A stretch of 64,000 bases of DNA from CAXXOK01 sp035353615 (GTDB lineage: Bacteria > Bacillota > Clostridia > Christensenellales > Aristaeellaceae): assembly GCA_035353615.1 (NCBI GenBank), contig DAOPZY010000016.1, positions 1-64,000 of the forward strand. The letters are read 5' to 3'. A program made the position numbers and the translations under genes. The first letter of the stretch is position 1; the number at the start of each line of letters is the position of its first letter. The notes below the pieces were generated by a model. It ran no database searches. It saw nothing but the letters and a program-made list of their open reading frames with translations, and had not been told where the DNA came from. Below, piece by piece: positions 59,193 through 64,000 of this stretch.

Positions 59193-59459
59193 TCGCTGTC
59201 CCGCCTTATGCGAAGATCCGTCCGCCGCGCGGAAAACCGTATTCTGATCCGGCACCGCAGTCTTTTTCGGCCTGCCGGACAAACCGGCGCAACCGCCTTC
59301 ACGATTGAAACACCCAAGGGCTGCGGACTCATCTGCGGAGACTCCCTCAGCAGAGATACGCGGCGCATACGCGTTTGTGCCGATCCGTTTACTTCTCCGG
59401 ATTTGCCGGTAATGTTACGCGGCGTTGCGCCTATTAACAACCCGCCGGTTTCAAGGGGG
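59193..59459. other. Spacer upstream of comEC
   Basis: About 267 bp without a recognised gene or clear promoter; the frame of comEC remains open to 59282, so the start could lie slightly upstream. Confidence 0.35.
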
Positions 59460-59636
59460 GATCCGCATCCCTACGCCCGCACCGTTATAAAGACATCAGC
59501 ATCCCTACTCCGTGCGGTTACAAACGACGATCAACACCCCTGCGTCCGCATAGTTACAAAAGACGATCAATACCCCTACGTCCGCGCGGTTTCAATAGGC
59601 GATCCGTATCCCTACGCCCGCACGGTTTCAATCAGG
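59460..59636 (-). repeat. Five tandem 34-36 bp repeats derived from the 3' end of ispF
   Basis: Units at 59460-59494, 59495-59528, 59529-59564, 59565-59600 and 59601-59636. The plus-strand pattern is GATCNNTATCCCTACGCCCG followed by CACGGTTTCAATNNGG. The last unit contains the ispF stop and its final codons (IETVRA-stop on the minus strand). The others are progressively diverged copies extending downstream. There are no spacers. Confidence 0.92.
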
Positions 59637-60094
59637 CAGACCGCGTGCGCGGTGATGCCCCGCTCCTCGCCCTCAAAGCCAAGCTGTTCGGTGGTGGTGG
59701 CTTTCACGCTCACGCCTTCCAAAGGCAGGCGCAGCCGAGCCGCAAGGCAAGCCCGCATCTCGTCGATATAGGGCCGGAGTTTGGGCCGCTGCGCGACGAT
59801 AGTCACATCCACATTGACCGGCGCAAAGCCGTTCTGGCGCAGACGGCGCATCACCTCATCCAGCAAATCCAGCGAGCACGCGCCCCGGTACCGGTCGTCC
59901 GTATCCGGGAACAGCTTACCAATATCCCCCAACGCGGCCGCGCCCAAAAGCGCATCCATCAGCGCGTGGGTAGCCACGTCCGCGTCGCTGTGCCCCAGAA
60001 GGCCCTTGGTGTGGGGAATCTCCACGCCGCACAGGATCAGCGCGCGCCCTTCGACCAGTTGGTGCACATCCATACCGTGCCCGATTCGGATCAT
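59612..60094 (-). CDS. ispF: 2-C-methyl-D-erythritol 2,4-cyclodiphosphate synthase
   Basis: Cyclises CDP-methylerythritol phosphate in the MEP isoprenoid pathway. 160 residues. Blocks: RIGHGMDVHQLVEGRALILCG, KGLLGHSDADVATHALMDALLGAAALGDIGKLFPDTD (in parts), VTIVAQRPKLRPYI and the C-terminal KATTTEQLGFEGEERGITAHAVCLIE (in parts). It overlaps ispD by 4 nt. Its last codons are the source of a downstream tandem repeat. Confidence 0.97.
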   Translation of the reverse strand: MIRIGHGMDVHQLVEGRALILCGVEIPHTKGLLGHSDADVATHALMDALLGAAALGDIGKLFPDTDDRYRGACSLDLLDEVMRRLRQNGFAPVNVDVTIVAQRPKLRPYIDEMRACLAARLRLPLEGVSVKATTTEQLGFEGEERGITAHAVCLIETVRA

Positions 60095-60789
60095 GTCGCT
60101 TCCCCTTCCTCGCGGGCTTGCAGAATGGCATCGGCAAGCAGCATGTCAAAGGCCGTTGTCAGTTTGATATTTTCGCGGCTGCCCTCGCACAGGTATACGG
60201 GCATTCCGGCATGCTCCAGCAGGGCCGCGTCGTCCGTGGCGCGAAATCCGTCCCGCTCGGCGTTCGCGTGCGCCATCCGCAGGTCCGCCGTTTTGAAACC
60301 CTGCGGCGTTTGCATGGCGCGCAGAGCTTCCCGGTTGAGGGTTTCCGTCACGCGGCCGTTCGCGTCCGTCCGCTTCACGGTATCCGTTACCGGCACAGCC
60401 GCCACGCCGGAACCGTGCTCCTGTATCGATAGAATCACGCGCCGGATGATCGCTTCCGTTACCATCGCGCGCGCGCCGTCATGGATGAGCACCGCTTCGG
60501 CGTCGCTCGGCAGGGCGGCCAAGCCGCAGGCAACGGAAGCCTGACGATCATCGCCGCCGGGCACAATGTTTTGCACCGCGCCCGCGAGGCCAAAACGTTT
60601 CAGCACCGTGCGCATCAGGTCCACTTCGTCGGCGCGGGCAACCACCGTAATGCCGGCGCAAAGCCCGGTAAAGGGCGCGATGGCCCGGATGATCGCCGGC
60701 ACGCCGCGCACGGGCAGGAAGATCTTATTGATTTCCGCGCCCATGCGCGTTCCGCTTCCGCCGGCCAGCACAATCGCGCAGGTTTTCAT
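60091..60789 (-). CDS. ispD: 2-C-methyl-D-erythritol 4-phosphate cytidylyltransferase
   Basis: Transfers CMP to methylerythritol phosphate. 232 residues. N-terminal nucleotidyltransferase loop AIVLAGGSGTRMGAEINKIFLPV, then VLIHDGARAMVTEAIIRRV, AAVPVTDTVKRTD, RALRAMQTPQGFK(T) and TDDAALLEHAGMPV. Overlaps ispF downstream and the S4 gene upstream by 4 nt each, so the three are translationally coupled. Confidence 0.96.
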   Translation of the reverse strand: MKTCAIVLAGGSGTRMGAEINKIFLPVRGVPAIIRAIAPFTGLCAGITVVARADEVDLMRTVLKRFGLAGAVQNIVPGGDDRQASVACGLAALPSDAEAVLIHDGARAMVTEAIIRRVILSIQEHGSGVAAVPVTDTVKRTDANGRVTETLNREALRAMQTPQGFKTADLRMAHANAERDGFRATDDAALLEHAGMPVYLCEGSRENIKLTTAFDMLLADAILQAREEGEAT

Positions 60790-61064
60790 TCCTGACCGCG
60801 CTCCGCCAGGGTTTGCGCGTCCTCCTCCAACACCTCGTACAGGTCCGCCGCGCCTTGCTTGCGCACGGTTTCCGCGACGCCCAGGATGCGGTATTTACCC
60901 ACGCGGTTGCCAAAGCGGATTTCCAACACGTCGTTTTCCTTCACCTCCGCGCCGGGTTTGGCAACGCGTCCGTTCAGACTGACGCGTCCGCCGGAGCACG
61001 CGTCATTGGCAACGGTGCGGCGCTTGATGATGCGCGACACCTTCAAGAATTTATCCAGCCTCAT
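60786..61064 (-). CDS. Small S4-domain RNA-binding protein (Hsp15/YabO-like)
   Basis: 92 residues. Residues 1-60 are an S4 fold (MRLDKFLKVSRIIKRRTVANDACSGGRVSLNGRVAKPGAEVKENDVLEI, in parts). Related proteins (RqcP/YabO, Hsp15) bind stalled 50S subunits in ribosome rescue. ATG 61064 follows GGAGG; an ATG 12 nt earlier overlaps that site. A perfect hairpin sits just 5' of the Shine-Dalgarno. YabO-type function is inferred. Confidence 0.88.
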   Translation of the reverse strand: MRLDKFLKVSRIIKRRTVANDACSGGRVSLNGRVAKPGAEVKENDVLEIRFGNRVGKYRILGVAETVRKQGAADLYEVLEEDAQTLAERGQE

Positions 61065-61081
61065 TATAACCTCCATAGTCG

Positions 61082-61110
61082 TTGGGCTTCGTGCCTTACA
61101 CGAAGCCCAA
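61082..61110 (-). promoter_or_regulatory. Perfect 12-bp hairpin next to the S4 gene ribosome site
   Basis: TTGGGCTTCGTG/CACGAAGCCCAA with a 5-nt loop ends 12 nt before the GGAGG. No T tract follows on the minus strand. It could be a processing site, a weak terminator or a translational control element. Confidence 0.5.
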
Positions 61111-61124
61111 GTTTGTTCAAAAAC

Positions 61125-61212
61125 TGTAAACCGCTATGCCGCTGGGCTCGTAGCCCTTCGGCCTCGGGCTGTTGAAAACGCCGCGCCGCTGCGGCAAAGG
61201 GTTTAATCGGCA
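61125..61212 (-). repeat. Partial dispersed repeat downstream of the dipeptidase gene, copy K
   Basis: On the minus strand AAACCCTTTGCCGCAGCGGCG is followed by TTTTCAACAGCCCGAGGCCG and AAGGGCTACGAGCCCAGCGG, which parallel the head and the CAGCCCGCAGGGCTATGAGGC block of copy D. It starts about 40 nt after the stop codon. Confidence 0.5.
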
Positions 61213-61247
61213 GGTTGGGTTCTCCACTGGGTCGAAGTCCGGTTTGG

Positions 61248-62630
61248 TCAGTCCTCCGGCTTCGCCTCGCCCGCCAGAATCACAATCGCGCGCGCGATAA
61301 TGCGCACCGTCTGCATCAGCGAATCCAGCGAGATGGACTCGTTCGCCTGATGCGCCTCGTCGTCATCTTCCGGGAAAGATGCGCCAAAGGCCACGCCTTC
61401 TTCCATGCACTTGGCATAGGTGCCGCCGCCCGTCGCCACGCATTCCCGCGGGCGACCGGTTTCCTCATGGTAGGCATCCAGCAGCGCGGTCACCAGCGGG
61501 CTGCTGGGCGCCACGTGGTGCGGCAGCGCCAAGTTGAGCAGCTTTGCTTCCACATCGGGGTAAAGGGATGCGCGAACCGTGTCCGCGATGCGCTCGCCGC
61601 TGGCAAGCAGCGGATAACGGAAATCCAGCACCGCGTACAGGCCGTTTTCATCATAGCGCAGAATGCCCAGATTGCAGGTCAGCGGTCCGCTGATTTTGTC
61701 GGAACAGCCAACCCCGAGGCTTATGCCGTCGTACTCCAAGCCAATGGTGTCGGCAAGGGTTTTCAGCGGCCCGGTTACGCCCAAGGCCCGCAGCATCAGC
61801 AGCAACTCTCCGATGGCGTTGCGCGCGCTTTCCGGGTAGGCGGCATGCCCGTTAATCCCGGTTGCCGTCAGCTGAAGCCCGCCCTCTGCGGGTTTCGCCA
61901 CCACATCCAGGGTCATCTCATGCGCCAGTTTGTTGATGTGGTCGCACAGGTCCGCGTCGCCCTCAATCAGCGCGACCGCCTGCCCGGGCACCACGTTGTG
62001 GCGTTCGCCCACGTGGATTTTTTTCACAATCAGGCCATCGGTGGCCGGTTTGCCACGCAGTTCCATCACCAGCAGGCCTTTTTCGGTGTTAATCACCGGG
62101 TAGCTGGCGTCGGGGCTGAAACCGATGCGGGGCATATCGCAATGCGTGCGGTACCACGCGATATCCTCCATGCCGCTTTCCTCGTCGCAACCCAAAATCA
62201 GGCGCACTTCCCGTTTGAGCGGCACGCCCGCGCGAAGCACCGCGCGCATGGCATACAGCGCCGCAACCGCGGGGCCTTTGTCATCGCTTGTGCCCCGGCC
62301 CAGCATTCGATCGCCTTCCACAACGCCGTCAAACGGGCCTACCGTCCAGCCGTCGCCCACGGGCACCACGTCCAGGTGCACGAGAATGGCCAACGGGTCC
62401 ACGCCTTCCGGCCCCATGCGCACATCGCCCGCATAGTTATCGATGCTGCGCGCGGAAAACCCCATGGCGCGGGCATCGTCAAGCGCGGTCAGCAGCGCGC
62501 GCTTCACCTCCGGGCCGAAGGGCGCGTCGCCCACGGCTTCGCTTTTCAGGCTTGGCACGGCAATCCATCGTTTCAGGGTTTCAATCAGGTCGCTTTTGCT
62601 TTCCTCGATGATTTGATTCACGGTTTCCAC
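61248..62630 (-). CDS. M20 family (PepV/Sapep-type) dipeptidase
   Basis: Metal-dependent dipeptidase. 460 residues, normal for the PepV group. Metal and catalytic blocks: LAILVHLDVVPVGDGW, MLGRGTSDDKGPAVAALYAM, LILGCDEESGMEDIAWY, GFSPDASYPVI, GINGHAAYPESARNAI and CVATGGGTYAKCM. GTG 62630 lies 8 nt after GTGGAGG; an in-frame ATG at 62657 directly follows the upstream stop and lacks a ribosome site, so GTG is preferred. The upstream C-S lyase gene is 27 nt away. Confidence 0.94.
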   Translation of the reverse strand: METVNQIIEESKSDLIETLKRWIAVPSLKSEAVGDAPFGPEVKRALLTALDDARAMGFSARSIDNYAGDVRMGPEGVDPLAILVHLDVVPVGDGWTVGPFDGVVEGDRMLGRGTSDDKGPAVAALYAMRAVLRAGVPLKREVRLILGCDEESGMEDIAWYRTHCDMPRIGFSPDASYPVINTEKGLLVMELRGKPATDGLIVKKIHVGERHNVVPGQAVALIEGDADLCDHINKLAHEMTLDVVAKPAEGGLQLTATGINGHAAYPESARNAIGELLLMLRALGVTGPLKTLADTIGLEYDGISLGVGCSDKISGPLTCNLGILRYDENGLYAVLDFRYPLLASGERIADTVRASLYPDVEAKLLNLALPHHVAPSSPLVTALLDAYHEETGRPRECVATGGGTYAKCMEEGVAFGASFPEDDDEAHQANESISLDSLMQTVRIIARAIVILAGEAKPED

Positions 62631-62657
62631 GTTTGTTCCTCCACATTGGTTCGTCAT

Positions 62658-63845
62658 TTAGCTGAGAATTGCGTTTTCCAACCGCTTGACCGCTTCCAGC
62701 ACCTGGCTGTGCGGGCAGGCGAAATTGAACCGTAGAAATCCCTCGCCCAGCTGTTTGTCAAAAAACAGTCCCGAGGAAAATGCGACGCCTTTTGCATAGG
62801 TGCGCTTCATCAGTTCGGCGGTATCAAGCCCGTAGGCGCGCAGATCGATCCACGCCAGATAGGTAGCCTGCAAAGGGGACATGACCGCCTTGGGCAAGCG
62901 GTTCGCCAACTCTGTTTCAAGCAGCTTACGGCCCTGGTACAGATAGCGCAGAAGCGCTTCCAGCCACGCGTCGCCATACCGGTAGGCGGCTTCCGTCGCC
63001 GTAAAGGAAAAAATGTTGCCCCCGACCACGCCGGTCTGCCGCAGCTCGGTGCGGATTTGGCGCCGCAACTCAAGGTTTCGGGTCAGCATCACCGCCTGTT
63101 TCAGCCCCGCGATGTTGAAGGTTTTGCTCGCGCTGGATAAAACGATAATCCTCGCCTGCTCGCTTTCGTCCAGCAGGAGCGCGTTGGTAAACGAGCCTTT
63201 TTCAAACACAAAATCCGCATGGATTTCATCCACCACAAGGGTTACGCCATACCGGACGCACAGGCTGTACACACGGTCCAGTTCCGCGCGGGTCCACACG
63301 CGCCCCACCGGATTATGGGGGCTGCACAGCAGCGCCAGCCGAACGCCGTTTTGAAAAGCCGCTTCCATCCCCTCAAAATCCATACGGTAGGTACCGTCGC
63401 TTTCGCGGATCAGCGGGTTTGCGGCCAGTTTGCGACCGTTATCCAGCACCGCGTCAAAAAATGGCCCGTACACCGGCGGCTGAATCAGCACGCTGTCACC
63501 CGGCTGGGTAAGCGTGCGCACGGCGGCGCGCAGGCCCGTAACCACGCAGGGAAGCGTAGTCTGGTGTTCGCGCGTCAGGTTCACCCCATAATGCCTGCTG
63601 ATAAAATCCAGCAGTGCCTCAATGGCGCATTCCGTCTGGTCCGTATAGCCGTATACGGGGTGCTGAGCGCGTTTCACAATCGCGTCGGTTACCTCCTGAG
63701 GGCAGCGGAAGTCCATATCGGCCACCCACATGGGCAGCAGCTCACGGCCCTCCCGCTCCATCAGCCCATCCCATTTTTCGCAATCCGTGCCATAGCGTTC
63801 AATCGGCTTGTCAAAATAGTCCAGATCGTAATTCAACGGTATCAT
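62658..63845 (-). CDS. MalY/PatB-type PLP-dependent aminotransferase / C-S lyase
   Basis: Fold type I PLP enzyme that usually cleaves cystathionine or cysteine beta-thio compounds (C-S lyase) or transaminates. About 395 residues. Blocks: LNYDLDYFDKPIERYGTDCEKWD (in parts), LPMWVADMDFRCP, YGYTDQ, LLCSPHNPVGRVWTR, LVVDEIHADFVF and the PLP-lysine block VLSSASKTFNIAGLKQAV. The start is unsure: ATG 63845 is chosen from alignment to family starts, while ATGs at 63860 and 63878 are also in frame; none has a strong Shine-Dalgarno. Confidence 0.92.
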   Translation of the reverse strand: MIPLNYDLDYFDKPIERYGTDCEKWDGLMEREGRELLPMWVADMDFRCPQEVTDAIVKRAQHPVYGYTDQTECAIEALLDFISRHYGVNLTREHQTTLPCVVTGLRAAVRTLTQPGDSVLIQPPVYGPFFDAVLDNGRKLAANPLIRESDGTYRMDFEGMEAAFQNGVRLALLCSPHNPVGRVWTRAELDRVYSLCVRYGVTLVVDEIHADFVFEKGSFTNALLLDESEQARIIVLSSASKTFNIAGLKQAVMLTRNLELRRQIRTELRQTGVVGGNIFSFTATEAAYRYGDAWLEALLRYLYQGRKLLETELANRLPKAVMSPLQATYLAWIDLRAYGLDTAELMKRTYAKGVAFSSGLFFDKQLGEGFLRFNFACPHSQVLEAVKRLENAILS

Positions 63846-63852
63846 TCGCTTT

Positions 63853-64000
63853 CTATTCATCAGTATCGGATTCACCAACGCGGGCTGCCTGCGGCTGTTC
63901 GCACCGGAGCACCCAGAAGCCTCCGGAGCGGTCGGTCACCTGCACACGCTTAAAAAGCGTTTCCAGATAAGCTTTTGCCGAGGGCGCGCCCTGCTGTTTA
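63853..64000 (-). CDS. C-terminal end of a class I methyltransferase (YbxB/RsmC-like), cut by window
   Basis: Only the last 48 residues are inside the window, starting KQQGAPSAKAYLETLFKRVQ. KKQGA-SA-x-x-LE-x-LF plus a final GFWVLRC match the C-terminal end of the Firmicutes YbxB/RsmC-like methyltransferases (memory of the family, not a search). The TAG stop is at 63855-63853, overlapping the optional longer start of the downstream lyase. Rest of the gene lies beyond 64000. Confidence 0.6.
   Translation of the reverse strand, partial: KQQGAPSAKAYLETLFKRVQVTDRSGGFWVLRCEQPQAARVGESDTDE

Noticed and set aside
59460..59636. CRISPR array (36-bp units ending GTTTCAAT)
   Set aside because: The units are directly tandem with no spacers, diverge gradually, and include the ispF stop codon. 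No cas genes are present.
1..64000. tRNA, rRNA, tmRNA, phage, toxin-antitoxin or defence systems
   Set aside because: Looked for cloverleaf ends, integrases, restriction enzymes, Cas, small toxin pairs and transposases; none is supported anywhere in the window.

Overview
The window is a GC-rich (roughly 60 percent by eye) piece of a bacterial chromosome. The gene content is that of a low-copy housekeeping region of a Gram-positive member of the Clostridia: DUF3048/YerB-like and CD1247-type proteins, RibU and PanT-like ECF components, CdaA/CdaR, PlsY, CoaX, MurC, an L,D-transpeptidase, strong Shine-Dalgarno sites, and sigma-A promoters of the TTGACA-17-TATAAT type. No outer-membrane or LPS genes are seen. 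An uncultured high-GC gut-type Clostridia lineage (Christensenellales-like) is my best guess, not a proven placement. I see no rRNA, tRNA, phage, IS transposase, defence island or CRISPR array.

Layout. 1-1.9 kb: nusG-rplK-rplA with two L1-type mRNA sites, ending in a terminator where rplJ/rplL would be expected. 2.1-7.3 kb: a divergent phosphoesterase/flavin-reductase pair, a phosphodiester glycosidase, and a divergent AraC regulator/MFS pair with shared direct repeats. 7.8-10.2 kb: an amino-acid ABC transporter (binding protein, permease, ATPase) with a consensus ARG box. 10.3-12.1 kb: two-subunit class I fumarase. 12.3-16.2 kb: second phosphoesterase, PrsA-like foldase, MurC. 16.4-19.3 kb: an orphan binding protein and galactokinase. 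19.4-22.1 kb: FMN riboswitch-ribU, then tsaE-tsaB-rimI. 22.4-27 kb: HAD phosphatase, L,D-transpeptidase, DUF3048 protein. 27.4-33.3 kb: yigZ-sdaAB-sdaAA and, divergently, an SOS-box-controlled ruvC-ruvA-ruvB-queA. 33.7-38.4 kb: plsY, hom, and panT-like-coaX with a structured leader. 38.8-44.9 kb: pepP-efp-CD1247, capA-LUD, radC-sanA-rsmG (the last continuing to 45.7 kb). 45.9-52.4 kb: cdaA-cdaR-disordered membrane protein-ATPase-RsmF-like, then an aldo/keto reductase. 52.7-55.6 kb: an acyl-CoA synthetase fused to a VOC domain, with an XRE-cupin regulator. 55.7-64 kb: comEC-holA, ispD/ispF with an S4 protein, a dipeptidase, a C-S lyase and the end of a methyltransferase.

The most unusual structure is non-coding. 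A family of dispersed elements built from short GC-rich hairpins (core CCCTCGCCGCAGCGAAACCGG) sits at the 3' ends of genes. In nine of eleven copies it is oriented with the preceding gene, often within a few bases of the stop codon; two decayed fragments are exceptions. It sometimes lies between a gene and its terminator, and once between ruvA and ruvB. In addition, two minus-strand genes (the acyl-CoA synthetase-VOC fusion and ispF) have had their own 3' ends tandemly duplicated into the downstream spacer. Other items worth a look are the disordered protein in the c-di-AMP operon, the synthetase-VOC fusion, and the long-range stem in the panT-like leader.
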